A DNA stretch of 64,000 bases, from NCBI RefSeq assembly GCF_900111455.1, contig NZ_FOIE01000001.1, positions 186,001 through 250,000 on the forward strand. Direction: 5' to 3'. How positions within the stretch are numbered: the stretch's first letter is position 1; every line of letters starts with the position of its first letter. Positions 50,471-59,148 of the stretch are shown here, piece by piece. The stretch is from Geodermatophilus poikilotrophus. GTDB lineage: Bacteria; Actinomycetota; Actinomycetes; Mycobacteriales; Geodermatophilaceae. The notes under the pieces were generated by a model. It was not told the DNA's origin. It ran no database searches and was given only the letters and a program-made list of their open reading frames with translations. The translations under genes were made by a program, and so were the position numbers.

Positions 50471-51199
50471 GTGCTGACGTTCGACATCGACCGCTCCAGC
50501 CCCACGCCGCTGTACTTCCAGCTGGCCCAGGCGATCGAGGGGGCGATCGCCGGCGGCGAGCTGCCGGCCGGGTCCCGCTTGGAGAACGAGATCCTGCTGG
50601 CCCAGCGTTACGGGCTGTCGCGGCCGACGGTGCGCCGGGCGGTGCAGGAGCTGGTCGACAAGGGGCTGCTGGTCCGCAAGCGCGGGGTCGGCACCCAGGT
50701 GATCCAGCCGCACGTGCGCCGGTCGGTCGAGCTCACCAGCCTCTACGACGACCTCGCGCGAGGCGGCGAGGCACCGACGACCGAGGTCCTGTCGCTGGAG
50801 CGGGTGCCGGCGCCGGCCGACATCGCCGAGGAGCTCGACCTGCCGGAGGGGGACGAGATCGTCGTCGTGCGCCGGCTGCGGCGCTCCCACGGAGAGCCAC
50901 TGGCGCTGCTGACCAACCACCTCCCGGGCCGGTTCGAGCCGACGGTCCAGGACCTCACCGAGCGCGGGCTGTACCAGTACCTGCGGTCCCAGGGGGTGCA
51001 CCTGCGGGTCGCCCACCAGCGGATCGGCGCGCGGCAGGCCCGCACGGACGAGGCCCGGCTGCTGGAGGAGCCGCCGCGTTCGGCCCTGCTGACGATGCAG
51101 CGGACCGCGTTCGACGACCAGGGTGTGGCCGTGGAGCTGGGCCGGCACGTCTACCGCGCGTCCCGCTACGACTTCGAGACGACGCTCGTCGGTCGCTGA
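50471..51199 (+). CDS. GntR-family regulator with UTRA domain (HutC type), probable inositol repressor
   Basis: The 242-residue protein has the GntR winged helix (PLYFQLAQAIEGAIAGGELPAGSRLENEILLAQRYGLSRPTVRRAVQELVDKG in residues about 12-64) with the wing RKRGVGTQV, and a C-terminal UTRA ligand-binding domain (VVVRRLRRSHGEPLALLTNHLP, then QRIGARQARTDEARLLE, and YRASRYDFET at the end). Ribosome site GAGGAGG precedes the GTG. Divergent from iolC, it is the obvious local controller, probably releasing DNA when it binds an inositol metabolite. Confidence 0.9.
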   Translation: MLTFDIDRSSPTPLYFQLAQAIEGAIAGGELPAGSRLENEILLAQRYGLSRPTVRRAVQELVDKGLLVRKRGVGTQVIQPHVRRSVELTSLYDDLARGGEAPTTEVLSLERVPAPADIAEELDLPEGDEIVVVRRLRRSHGEPLALLTNHLPGRFEPTVQDLTERGLYQYLRSQGVHLRVAHQRIGARQARTDEARLLEEPPRSALLTMQRTAFDDQGVAVELGRHVYRASRYDFETTLVGR

Positions 51200-51329
51200 C
51201 CCACCCGGGCCGCGCGTCTGGGTCTTCGGCATGACCTGCCTCACCATGCAGCGCCGGCAGCTGGTGGCGTCGGCCACATCTGCTCACTCGCGGTGGGGAC
51301 ACTCACAGTGTCTGGGCGAGATATGCCAA

Positions 51330-51343
51330 GTCGTCAGGACGAC
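51330..51343. promoter_or_regulatory. GTCGTC-AG-GACGAC palindrome
   Basis: A perfect 6+2+6 inverted repeat with the same GTC-NN-GAC core geometry as the sites before iolC and the ABC importer, 41 bases before a small hypothetical gene. A weaker ATGTC-GG-GACAC follows at 51349-51360. Confidence 0.35.
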
Positions 51344-51384
51344 CATGGATGTCGGGACACCGACCGACACCCGAGGAGATCGTC

Positions 51385-51624
51385 ATGCAGGGCACCGCCT
51401 TCGCCATCGCCGCCACCACGCCCGACCTGGGGTGGGTGGACTCGCTGCGCCGTCGCCGGGCCGAGCGCCGCGCCCGCCGCGCTCTCGAGCGCGAGCTCGC
51501 CGACTACGCCACCGCCAGCGCGCGCGACGACCTCGCCGCCCTGATCGCCGGCCACGGGGTCGCCGACAGCGAGGCCGCCGACGTCCTCGTCCGCCAGGCT
51601 CGCCGCGACCTCTTCCGCGCCTGA
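51385..51624 (+). CDS. Small hypothetical protein
   Basis: This 79-residue soluble protein begins MQGTAFAIAATTPDLGWVDS, followed by an Arg-rich helix (LRRRRAERRARRALERELAD) and then LAALIAGHGVADSEAADVLVRQAR. It looks helical with no membrane segment. Ribosome site CCGAGGAG precedes the ATG at a good distance, and the frame ends exactly at the start of the hairpin repeat. No function is recognised. Confidence 0.7.
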   Translation: MQGTAFAIAATTPDLGWVDSLRRRRAERRARRALERELADYATASARDDLAALIAGHGVADSEAADVLVRQARRDLFRA

Positions 51625-51685
51625 GGGAGGACCCCGTCCTCCTCGCCCTTCGCAAGCTCAGGGCGGGGCCCTGGACGGGGCCGTC
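51622..51685. repeat. Stop-codon-spanning hairpin repeat, copy 2
   Basis: Begins with the TGA of the small gene: TGAGGGAGGACCCCGTCC, then an inner CGCCCT...AGGGCG stem, then GGACGGGGCCGTC. The inner stem differs in sequence from copy 1 but still pairs. It fills the gap between two convergent small genes. Confidence 0.8.
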
Positions 51686-51689
51686 GTGC

Positions 51690-51950
51690 TCAGCTGAAGG
51701 GGTTCTCGCCGGCCTCGATGCGTGCGGCGAACTCCTGCAGCGCCGCCGTGTCGGGGGTCCCGCCGGCGTTCCGGATGGCCGCGTCGAGCGCGGCGAGGAC
51801 CTCGTCCGCCGGCCGGCCGGCCATGTCGTCGCCGATGTCGGCCAGCGTGGGGGCGATCCGCTCGCTGAGCAGCTCGGCCCGCCGGCGCACCAGCGGCTGC
51901 AGCAGGTGGAGGAGCTCCGACTGGAGTCCCTCCCTCGGTCGACGCGCCAC
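51690..51950 (-). CDS. Small hypothetical helical protein
   Basis: This 86-residue protein (GTG at 51950, with GAGGAG about 8 bases upstream) reads ARRPREGLQSELLHLLQPLV, then ELLSERIAPTLADIGDD and LAALDAAIRNAGGTPD, ending AGENPFS. It is amphipathic and helical, with no cysteines or membrane segment. The sequence is protein-like in composition, but I recognise no family. It converges on the hairpin repeat. Confidence 0.65.
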   Translation of the reverse strand: MARRPREGLQSELLHLLQPLVRRRAELLSERIAPTLADIGDDMAGRPADEVLAALDAAIRNAGGTPDTAALQEFAARIEAGENPFS

Positions 51951-52519
51951 GTCGGGACTCCTCAGCACACGGGGGAGCTCGCCGGACAGGACCCGTGGAG
52001 GACGCGGCAGCGAGCCGCCGCCAGTGGACACCGGCTCGTGCGACCGGAGCAACCCCGCCGTACCCGCCCCCCGCGATCAGCGGCTGTCAGCCGGTCGGCG
52101 CCGCCGAGCCGTGTGCCGGCAGCTGCACGCCGTCCCGCCCCACCGTGTCGTTGCCGCGAGCACCCCGCCCGCGCCGGGGCCGGCACCCGTACCCGGGGAG
52201 TCGGCCGGCCCCCGCGCCGGCGTGGACCGGTTGCTCGGCGGCGACGTGCACCAGCTCCGGAACGGCGGTGGGCAGCCGGCGGCGCAGGCCGATGAGTCCC
52301 CGGTGCAGGAGGAGCGTCGGCTCCCCGAGCCGTGAGGGGCTGCGCGGGAGTGAGGGAAGGGCGGCCGGACCTCGTCGTCCTCGCCCGGCCGGTCTCCTCG
52401 ACCCCGGTGGAGGCGCGCTCATCGCGTCGCTCACCCGGCCGGGCACCCGGTTCCCCTAGTCGGCTCCGTCCGACCCGGATCCGATCGGCCAGGCGCGCTC
52501 CCCCCGGCGCGGTAGTCCG
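51951..52519. other. Gene-poor gap upstream of cydA
   Basis: About 570 bases without a convincing gene. A minus-strand frame at 52446-52087 contains a protein-like patch (LGEPTLLLHRGLIGLRRRLP) but lacks a ribosome site and is otherwise Arg/Pro/Gly-rich. The region presumably holds the promoters of cydA and of the gene at 51950. Confidence 0.4.
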
Positions 52520-52534
52520 ACCGTTATCCACAAC
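52520..52534. promoter_or_regulatory. ACCGTTATCC-type motif before cydA
   Basis: ACCGTTATCCACAAC differs at two positions from ACCGTTATCCCTAAC at 58553-58567, just beyond cydC. It lies 139 bases before the cydA ATG. It contains TTATCCACA, identical to a DnaA box, but stands alone. Confidence 0.35.
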
Positions 52535-52672
52535 ATCCAGCGCTCGTGGGGCCGGGCGACCTGCAGCGGGGCCACCTGCGTGCCACGCTGGTGCCGCCCG
52601 GAGCCGTGACCTCCCGCGCCAGCCACGCGCCACTCCCTCGGTCACCGGTGTCCGTTCCTGGGGCAGGTGCGC

Positions 52673-54097
52673 ATGGACGTGGTGGAGCTCTCCCGGTTCC
52701 AGTTCGCCTCGACGAGCATCTTCCACTTCTTCTTCGTCTCGCTCACCGTCGGGCTGGCCTTCCTCATCGCGGTGATGGAGACCTTCGCCTTCGTCCGCAG
52801 CGACCGCCGCGAGCTCTACGGGAAGATGACCAACTTCTTCGGTCACCTCTTCCTCATCAACTTCGCCGTCGGCGTGGTGACCGGCATCGTGCAGGAGTTC
52901 CAGTTCGGGATGAACTGGAGCGAGTACTCCTACTTCGTCGGCAACATCTTCGGCGTCCCGCTCGCGCTCGAGGTGCTGATGGCCTTCTTCCTCGAGAGCA
53001 CGTTCATCGGGCTGTGGTGGTTCGGCAAGGACCGGCTCAAGCCCTGGATGCGGCTGGGGGCCATCTGGCTGGTCGCCGTCGGCACCCAGATCAGCGCCTT
53101 CTGGATCGTGCTGGCCAACGCCTGGATGCACCACCCGGTCGGCTACGAGGTCGTGGACGGGCAGGCGCGGCTCACCGACTTCGGCGCCGTCGTCTTCAAC
53201 TACAAGGCCTGGCTGTACTTCGCCCACGTGCAGGGCAGCGCGTGGGTGATCGCCGGCTTCTTCGTGCTCGGCATCAGCGCCTTCCACCTGCTGCGCCGCC
53301 AGGACACCGACGTGTTCGCGAGGTCGCTGCGGATCGGGCTGGTCTTCGCCGCGGTGGGCACGGTCTTCTCCGTGGTCAGCGGCCACACCGAGGCCCAGGT
53401 CGCCCGCGAGGACCAGCCGATGAAGTTCGCGGCCATGGAGGCGCAGTGGGAGACCTCGGAGTCGCCGGCGCCGTGGTCGCTGGTCGCGCTCATCGACCAG
53501 GAGGCCCGGGAGAACACGGTCAGCCTGGAGATCCCCTACGTCGGGTCGATCCTCGCCTACAACAGCCTCGAGGGCCGCTACGACGGGATCAACCAGATCG
53601 AGGAGCAGTACGACGAGGCCTACGGCGAGGGCGACTACACCCCGCCGGTGGCCTGGGTGTACTGGTCCTTCCGGATCATGGTCGCCATCGGCTCGCTGCT
53701 GCTGGCCACGGCGTTCCTCGGCCTGTTCCTCTGGTGGCGACGACGAGGCGAGCTCGACCGCACCCGCTGGTTCCTCCGCGTCCTGGTGCTGCTCATCCCG
53801 CTGCCCTGGATCGCGAACTTCACCGGGTGGATGGTCACCGAGATGGGCCGCCAGCCCTTCATGGTCTACGGCCTGCTCACCGTCGAGGAAGGGGTCAGCG
53901 CCAACTCCTTCGGCGAGGTGCTCACCGGCCTGGTGGGGCTGTGGATCGTCTACCTCGCCCTCATCGGCCTCGACGTCTACCTGCTCACCGTGACCGCGCG
54001 GGCCGGCATCCACCGCACGCCCGAGGCGCAGCTGATCGCCGCGCCGGCGCCCAGCTACGAGGGGTCCGGCTTCCAGGGCTACGAGCGGAAGGGCTGA
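52673..54097 (+). CDS. cydA: Cytochrome bd ubiquinol/menaquinol oxidase subunit I
   Basis: The 474-residue membrane protein begins with LSRFQFASTSIFHFFFVSLT, whose His ligates heme b. Other hallmarks are GVPLALEVLMAFFLESTFIG (the conserved Glu of the proton path), AFWIVLANAWMHHPVG, VSGHTEAQVAREDQPMKFAA, and GWMVTEMGRQPF. It is shorter than the Escherichia protein, consistent with the short Q-loop type common in Gram-positive bacteria. It reduces O2 at the membrane with high affinity. First gene of cydABDC; the start is the ATG at 52673 (a GTG two codons earlier is possible). Confidence 0.95.
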   Translation: MDVVELSRFQFASTSIFHFFFVSLTVGLAFLIAVMETFAFVRSDRRELYGKMTNFFGHLFLINFAVGVVTGIVQEFQFGMNWSEYSYFVGNIFGVPLALEVLMAFFLESTFIGLWWFGKDRLKPWMRLGAIWLVAVGTQISAFWIVLANAWMHHPVGYEVVDGQARLTDFGAVVFNYKAWLYFAHVQGSAWVIAGFFVLGISAFHLLRRQDTDVFARSLRIGLVFAAVGTVFSVVSGHTEAQVAREDQPMKFAAMEAQWETSESPAPWSLVALIDQEARENTVSLEIPYVGSILAYNSLEGRYDGINQIEEQYDEAYGEGDYTPPVAWVYWSFRIMVAIGSLLLATAFLGLFLWWRRRGELDRTRWFLRVLVLLIPLPWIANFTGWMVTEMGRQPFMVYGLLTVEEGVSANSFGEVLTGLVGLWIVYLALIGLDVYLLTVTARAGIHRTPEAQLIAAPAPSYEGSGFQGYERKG

Positions 54098-54099
54098 CG

Positions 54100-55134
54100 G
54101 TGGACCTCGTCACGCTGTGGTTCTGGCTCATCGCGCTGACGTTCACCCTCTACTTCTTCCTCGAGGGCTTCGACTTCGGCGTGGACATCCTGCGGCCCAC
54201 GCTGGCGCGGAACGAGGCGGAGGAGCGGGCCCTGACCGGCACCATCGGCCCGTTCTGGGACGGCAACGAGGTGTGGATCATCGCCGCGGCCGGCCTGATG
54301 TTCTCCACCTTCCCGATCTGGTACGGCGCGGTCTTCAGCGGCCTGTACCCGGTCTTCGTGGCGATCCTGCTGGCCCTGCTGCTGCGCGGGGTGTCCTTCG
54401 AGTACCGCAACCAGGTCGACCAGCAGCGGTGGCGGGACTTCTGGGACTGGATGTCCTTCCTCGGCAGCGTCGTCCCCTCGTTCCTCTGGGGCGTCGTGAT
54501 GGCCAAGATCATCGAAGGGCTGGCGGTCGACGAGGACTCCCGGGTGGTCAGCCCGTTCACCGACCTGTTCTCGCCGTTCGCGCTGGTCGGCGGGTGCGCC
54601 ACGCTGCTGCTGTTCGTGCTGCACGGCGCGAACTTCCTGCTGCTGCGGCTGCACCAGGACACCCCGCTGCACGCCCGGGCCCGCCGGGCGGCGCTCGGGT
54701 GGGGGGCGCTGGCGACCGTGGCCATCCTGGCCTTCGTCGTGATGGGCTACGTGACCGAGGGCCTGTTCGAGGACTTCGGCGTGCTGCCCTGGCTCTTCCC
54801 GGTGGCGGCGTTCCTGACGCTGGCCAGCATCTGGCTGGCGCTGACGCTGCGCCGCGACACCCTCGCGTTCACGATGAGCGGCCTGACGATCCTGTTCGCC
54901 ACGGTGACGGTGTTCATCGCCCTGTTCACCCGCGGCGTGGTGCTGCCCTCCACGCTGGACCCGGCGTTCAGCCTGACGCTGCAGGAGTCGGCCAGCCAGC
55001 ACTACACCCTGGTGCTGATGACCTGGGTGGGCGCGATCTTCCTGCCGCTGATCATCGGCTACCAGATCTGGAACTACTACGTCTTCCGGGAGCGCGTGCG
55101 GCCCGACGAGGGTGCCCTCGACCGGGGGTACTGA
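54100..55134 (+). CDS. cydB: Cytochrome bd oxidase subunit II
   Basis: The 344-residue membrane protein has the CydB opening TLYFFLEGFDFGVDILRPTL and GPFWDGNEVWIIAAAG, followed by about nine hydrophobic spans and the end motif LVLMTWVGAIFLPLIIGYQIWNYYVF in the last span. It pairs with CydA. The GTG follows the cydA stop by two bases, and its TGA overlaps the ATG of cydD (TGATG), so the genes are translationally linked. Confidence 0.95.
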   Translation: MDLVTLWFWLIALTFTLYFFLEGFDFGVDILRPTLARNEAEERALTGTIGPFWDGNEVWIIAAAGLMFSTFPIWYGAVFSGLYPVFVAILLALLLRGVSFEYRNQVDQQRWRDFWDWMSFLGSVVPSFLWGVVMAKIIEGLAVDEDSRVVSPFTDLFSPFALVGGCATLLLFVLHGANFLLLRLHQDTPLHARARRAALGWGALATVAILAFVVMGYVTEGLFEDFGVLPWLFPVAAFLTLASIWLALTLRRDTLAFTMSGLTILFATVTVFIALFTRGVVLPSTLDPAFSLTLQESASQHYTLVLMTWVGAIFLPLIIGYQIWNYYVFRERVRPDEGALDRGY

Positions 55135-56822
55135 TGGCCCCTCGCCCGGCGGCGCGCGGCCCCGTGGCGCGGGTGCTGGCCCGGCCCGGACCCCGCCGGC
55201 TGGCGCTGGCCTGCGCCGCCCTGGCCGGGCTCACCGCCGTCCTGCTCGTCGTGCAGTGGGCGCTGGTCGCCGCCGTCGTCAGCGCGGTGTTCGCCGGGCG
55301 GGCCACCCCCGGCGACCTGCTCGGCGCCCTCGCCGAAGCCCTGGCCGCATGGCTGGCGCGGGCCGGCCTGCTGGCCCTGCGGGAGCTGCTGGCGGCACGC
55401 ACGTCGGCGCGGACCCGGCACGAGGTCCGCAGCGAGCTGGTGGGCAAGGTCCTGCGGCTGGGCCCGGCGCTGATGGCGGGGGAGCAGGCCGGGGAGCTGG
55501 TCACGACGGCCACGGAGGGGGTCGGCAAGCTCGACGGCCTCGTGGCGCGCCTGCTGCCCGGCGCGGTGTGGGCCGCGGTGCTCCCGCCGCTGCTGGCCGG
55601 CACCGTGCTGGTCCTGGACCCGCCGAGCGGCGCGCTGCTGCTGGCCACCGGGCCGCTGCTGGTGTTCTTCCTCTGGCTGGTCGGCACCCTGGCGGCGCGC
55701 TCGGCGCGCGAGCAGTGGACGACGCTGGGGCAGCTCGGGGCCGTGCTCGTCGACACCGTGCGGGTGCTGCCCACCCTCGTCGCCTACGGCCGGGCCGGTC
55801 GGAGCCGGCGCTGGCTCGCCGACGTCGGGGAGGCGCACCGCGCGGCCACCATGCGGGTGCTGCGCACGGCCTTCCTGTCCGGCTTCGTGCTGGAGTTCGG
55901 CGCGGTGCTGTGCACCGCCCTGGTCGCCGTCACCGTGGGCGTGCGCCTCTTCTCCGGCGACCTCGAGCTGCAGCTCGCCCTGCTCGTGCTCCTGCTGACC
56001 CCCGAGTTCTTCGCCCCGCTGCGCGCGCTGGGCGCCGACCGGCACGCCGCCCTGGAGGGCCGCCCCGCCGCCGAGCGGGTCCTCGCCCTGCTCGACCTGC
56101 CCGAACCGGACCGCGGCACCGCCGCCGTGGGCCCCGGCGTCCCGCACGTCCGGCTCAGCGGGGTGACCCTGCGGCACGAGGGCCACGAGGTGCTCACCGG
56201 CGTCGACCTGGACCTGCCGCCCGGCTCGCGGACCGCGCTCGTCGGGCCCAGCGGCGCGGGCAAGTCCAGCGTGCTGCGGCTGCTCCTCGGCTTCGCCGGC
56301 CCCGACGAGGGCTCCGTGCTCGTCGACGGCGTCCCGCTCGCGGCCCTGGACCCGGACGCCTGGCGGGCGCGGGTCGCCCACGTGCCGGAACGGCCCTGGC
56401 TGCTCCCGGGCTCGGTCTGCGAGAACGTGCGGCTGGGCCGGCCCGGCGCCACCGTCGCCGAGGTGGAGACGGCGCTGGCGCGGGCCCACCTCCTCGACGT
56501 CGTCCGGCGGCTGCCGCAGGGCCTGGACACGCCGCTGGGGGAGGACGGCGCCCGGCTGTCCGGCGGGGAGCGGCTGCGCCTCGCGCTGGCCCGCGCGTTC
56601 GTCAAGGACGCCGCCGTCCTGCTGCTGGACGAGCCGACCGCCCAGCTGGACCCGGACAGCGAGGCCGAGGTGCTCGCCGCGCTCGACGCCCTGGCGCGCG
56701 GGCGGACCGTCCTCACCGTCACCCACCGCGCGGCTCCGCTGGCCCTGCACGACCGGGTCGTCCCGCTCGAGGACGGCCGCACCGCACCGGCCCCCGTGCC
56801 CGGTCCGGCGGCCGTGCGGTGA
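55134..56822 (+). CDS. cydD: ABC exporter subunit CydD (thiol exporter for bd oxidase assembly)
   Basis: The 562-residue protein has an N-terminal six-span exporter domain (ACAALAGLTAVLLVVQWALV onward) and a C-terminal ATPase with Walker A GPSGAGKSS (about residues 373-381), signature LSGGERLR, Walker B AVLLLDEPTAQLD and H-loop TVTHRAAP. With CydC it forms a heterodimer that exports reduced thiols (cysteine/glutathione in Escherichia; mycothiol or cysteine is possible here) needed for heme bd assembly. Start and stop overlap neighbours. Confidence 0.93.
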   Translation: MAPRPAARGPVARVLARPGPRRLALACAALAGLTAVLLVVQWALVAAVVSAVFAGRATPGDLLGALAEALAAWLARAGLLALRELLAARTSARTRHEVRSELVGKVLRLGPALMAGEQAGELVTTATEGVGKLDGLVARLLPGAVWAAVLPPLLAGTVLVLDPPSGALLLATGPLLVFFLWLVGTLAARSAREQWTTLGQLGAVLVDTVRVLPTLVAYGRAGRSRRWLADVGEAHRAATMRVLRTAFLSGFVLEFGAVLCTALVAVTVGVRLFSGDLELQLALLVLLLTPEFFAPLRALGADRHAALEGRPAAERVLALLDLPEPDRGTAAVGPGVPHVRLSGVTLRHEGHEVLTGVDLDLPPGSRTALVGPSGAGKSSVLRLLLGFAGPDEGSVLVDGVPLAALDPDAWRARVAHVPERPWLLPGSVCENVRLGRPGATVAEVETALARAHLLDVVRRLPQGLDTPLGEDGARLSGGERLRLALARAFVKDAAVLLLDEPTAQLDPDSEAEVLAALDALARGRTVLTVTHRAAPLALHDRVVPLEDGRTAPAPVPGPAAVR

Positions 56823-58510
56823 GGGACGTCCTCCGGCGGCTGCCGCCGGCGCGGACGGCGCTGGCCGTCGCGCTCGGTGCCCTCACCGTGCTCACCGGAG
56901 CGGCCCTGCTGGCGACCTCCGGCGCGCTGATCAGCGGCGCGGCCCAGCGCCCCGCGACGCTGCTGGTGCTCATGCCGCTCATCACCGGCGTCCGGTTGTT
57001 CGGCATCTCCCGCGCCGCCCTGCGCTACGCCGAGCGGCTGGTCTCCCACGACCTGACCCTGCGCCTGGTCGCGCGGGTGCGGGCCGACCTGCTGGCCCGG
57101 CTCGTCCCGCTGGCCCCCGCCGCGCTCACCGGCGCCCGGGGCGGGGACCTGCTGGCCCGGGTCCGCGCCGACGTCGACGAGCTGCAGGGGGTGTTCCTCC
57201 GGCTCGTCGCGCCCACCGCCGTCGCCGTGGTCGCCGGCGGTGCGGCGGTGGCCCTGACCGCGCTGGTGTCCCCGCCGCTGGCCGCCGTCCTGGCGGGCGC
57301 GCTGCTGGTGCTGGGGGTGCTCGTGCCGGCGGCCGGGCTGGTGGCGGGACGGCGCGCCGCGGTGGCCGCGGGCGAGGCCGACGCCGCCTTCGGCAGCGAC
57401 GTGCTGGACCTGCTGCGCGGGCTGGCCGACGCCGCCGGCGGGGACGGCGGCGCCCGGGCGCGGACCGTCCTGGAGGACTCCCTGCGACGCCAGGAGGCCG
57501 CCGAGCTGGCGTCCGCGCGCCTGCTCGCCGTCACGACCGTGCTGCGCGAGGCGGTGCCGGCGGTCGGCGTGGGAGCGGCCATGTGGCTGGTCGGGTGGGA
57601 CGTCGCCACCGGCGCGACGAACCCGGTGCTGCTGGCCGCGACCGCCCTCGGGGTGCTCGGCTCCTTCGAGGCCGTGGGCGGCCTCGGCGCCGCCTGGAGC
57701 GCCGCCGGCGGCATCCGGGCGGCGGCCGGCCGCGTCCGGGCGCTGGGGGAGCAGCGGCCGGCGGTGACCGACCCCGCCGCGCCGCTGCCCCCGCCGACCG
57801 GCTCGGCCCTGCGGCTGGAGTCGGTCACGCTGGTCCACGCCGGGGGCCGGCCCGCGCCGGCGGAGCTCGACCTCGCGGTGGCGGAGGGGGAGAAGGTCGC
57901 CCTCACCGGACCCAGCGGCGCCGGCAAGAGCAGCGTCCTCGCGCTGCTGCTGCGTGCCCTGGACCCGGACCGCGGCCGGGTCACGCTCGGGGGCGTGGAC
58001 CTGCGCCGGCTCACCCTCGCCGACGTCCGCGCGCGCTCGGCCTGGGCGCCGCAGACCCCGCAGCTGCTCGGCGGCACGCTCGCCGGGAACCTCCGCCTCG
58101 CCCGCGACGACGCGAGCGAGGCGGAGCTGCGCGCCGTGCTGGCCGACGTCGGCCTGACCGGCCTGCTGGGGACCGTCGGCCTGGACGGCTGGGTCGGGGA
58201 GTCCGGCGAGCGCCTCTCGGCGGGGGAGCGGGCCCGGGTCGGCGTCGCACGCGCCCTGCTGAGCCCGGCGCCGGTCCTGCTGCTCGACGAGCCGACCGCC
58301 CACCTCGACGGCGCCACCACGGCCCGGCTGCTCGACCTGCTGGCCGCCGACGACCGCACGGTCGTGCTCGTCACCCACCAGACGGCCGACCTCGACCGGC
58401 GCTGGCGGGTGGTGGAGCTCGCCGCGCCGGCGGGGGGCGCGGCGACCGCCACGGCGCCCGTGCCCCGGCCGGTCCCGGCGGCGCGCTCCCTCGGGGCACC
58501 CGCCTGCTGA
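56819..58510 (+). CDS. cydC: ABC exporter subunit CydC
   Basis: The 563-residue partner of CydD starts with GTG overlapping the cydD stop (GTGA). The membrane domain includes LATSGALISGAAQRPATLLV and the CydC-typical RLFGISRAALRYAERLVSHD coupling region. The ATPase domain has GPSGAGKSS, signature LSAGERAR (Ala for the second Gly), Walker B VLLLDEPTAHLD and H-loop LVTHQTAD. The altered signature may make one ATP site of the heterodimer asymmetric. Last gene of the operon. Confidence 0.93.
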   Translation: MRDVLRRLPPARTALAVALGALTVLTGAALLATSGALISGAAQRPATLLVLMPLITGVRLFGISRAALRYAERLVSHDLTLRLVARVRADLLARLVPLAPAALTGARGGDLLARVRADVDELQGVFLRLVAPTAVAVVAGGAAVALTALVSPPLAAVLAGALLVLGVLVPAAGLVAGRRAAVAAGEADAAFGSDVLDLLRGLADAAGGDGGARARTVLEDSLRRQEAAELASARLLAVTTVLREAVPAVGVGAAMWLVGWDVATGATNPVLLAATALGVLGSFEAVGGLGAAWSAAGGIRAAAGRVRALGEQRPAVTDPAAPLPPPTGSALRLESVTLVHAGGRPAPAELDLAVAEGEKVALTGPSGAGKSSVLALLLRALDPDRGRVTLGGVDLRRLTLADVRARSAWAPQTPQLLGGTLAGNLRLARDDASEAELRAVLADVGLTGLLGTVGLDGWVGESGERLSAGERARVGVARALLSPAPVLLLDEPTAHLDGATTARLLDLLAADDRTVVLVTHQTADLDRRWRVVELAAPAGGAATATAPVPRPVPAARSLGAPAC

Positions 58511-58552
58511 CCCGCCCCGCCGATCGCGCGACCTCGGCCGGCGCTTCGGACT

Positions 58553-58567
58553 ACCGTTATCCCTAAC
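58553..58567. promoter_or_regulatory. ACCGTTATCC-type motif after cydC
   Basis: ACCGTTATCCCTAAC, near-identical to the site before cydA. The adjoining CGGACTAC (58547-58554) is the reverse complement of GTAGTCCG at 52512-52519 next to the first site. It lies between convergent genes, so its role is unclear. Confidence 0.3.
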
Positions 58568-58614
58568 TGGACGGCGACCGGCCGGACGAGGGACCGCGAC
58601 GGCGAGGGGAGGAG

Positions 58615-58818
58615 TCAGGCCGGCGCGCGGCGGGCGCACTCCCGACAGGGCGACGCCGACCCCAGCCCGCGCCGCCCCGACCAGCTGCCCTGGACGACGG
58701 CGACCGGGGTCCCGCAGACGGCCACCCACGGCGGCGGCCCGTCGGCGGCCTCGCGGGGGACGGCGTGCGCGAGCCCGCTCTCCTGGTCCCGGCCGGCCGC
58801 GTGCTGGGAGCTCGTCAC
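58615..58818 (-). CDS. Small zinc-binding protein
   Basis: This 67-residue protein starts with GTG (TSSQHAAGRDQESGLAHAVP) and contains WVAVCGTPVAVVQGSWSG and SPCRECARRAPA. One isolated Cys plus a Cys-X2-Cys pair and nearby His residues suggest a small zinc-binding fold. It is soluble and basic at the end. It converges with cydC and is divergent from the DUF1918 gene. Function is unknown; composition and cysteine spacing argue that it is real. Confidence 0.65.
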   Translation of the reverse strand: MTSSQHAAGRDQESGLAHAVPREAADGPPPWVAVCGTPVAVVQGSWSGRRGLGSASPCRECARRAPA

Positions 58819-58942
58819 GACACCAGCATGGGCTCCGGCCGGACGGGAGAGGCGACGGGCCCGGGTCCCTTGATCGGTCCGGGCCCCGGAGGCAGGCTGT
58901 GACCCACAGCACACAGACGGGGGCAGCCGCCAGGAGGTCGTC

Positions 58943-59143
58943 GTGCAAGCACGCGTCGGGGACCGGATCGTCGTCCGGTCCACCCACCAGGGAGAAGCCG
59001 AGCGCACCGGCAGGGTGCTCGAGGTCAGGGGAGAGAGCGGAGGGCCGCCGTACGTCGTCCGGTGGGACCCCGACGGGCACACCGGCGTCTTCCACCCGGC
59101 CGCGGGCACCTGCGCCGTCGTCCCCGAGCCGGCGAACGGCTGA
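58943..59143 (+). CDS. DUF1918 small protein
   Basis: This 66-residue protein (GTG start) reads MQARVGDRIVVRSTHQGEAE, then RTGRVLEVRGESGGPPYVVR, and WDPDGHTGVFHPAAGTCAVV. It has the SH3-like barrel pattern of DUF1918, with the GD.I.V......R.G.I.E.....G.PPY.VRW..GH......PG family sequence. It is common in actinobacteria as a single copy or in pairs. Function unknown. It lies 5 bases before the EF-G2-like GTG and may be co-transcribed with it. Confidence 0.85.
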   Translation: MQARVGDRIVVRSTHQGEAERTGRVLEVRGESGGPPYVVRWDPDGHTGVFHPAAGTCAVVPEPANG

Positions 59144-59148
59144 GCGGC

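Noticed and set aside
52087-52446. 119-codon minus-strand frame upstream of cydA
   Set aside because: There is no ribosome site and most of it is low-complexity. One protein-like patch is not enough to call a gene.
52524-52532. TTATCCACA, identical to a DnaA box
   Set aside because: It is a single copy, with no other boxes, no AT-rich unwinding region and no dnaA/dnaN nearby, so an origin is not supported.
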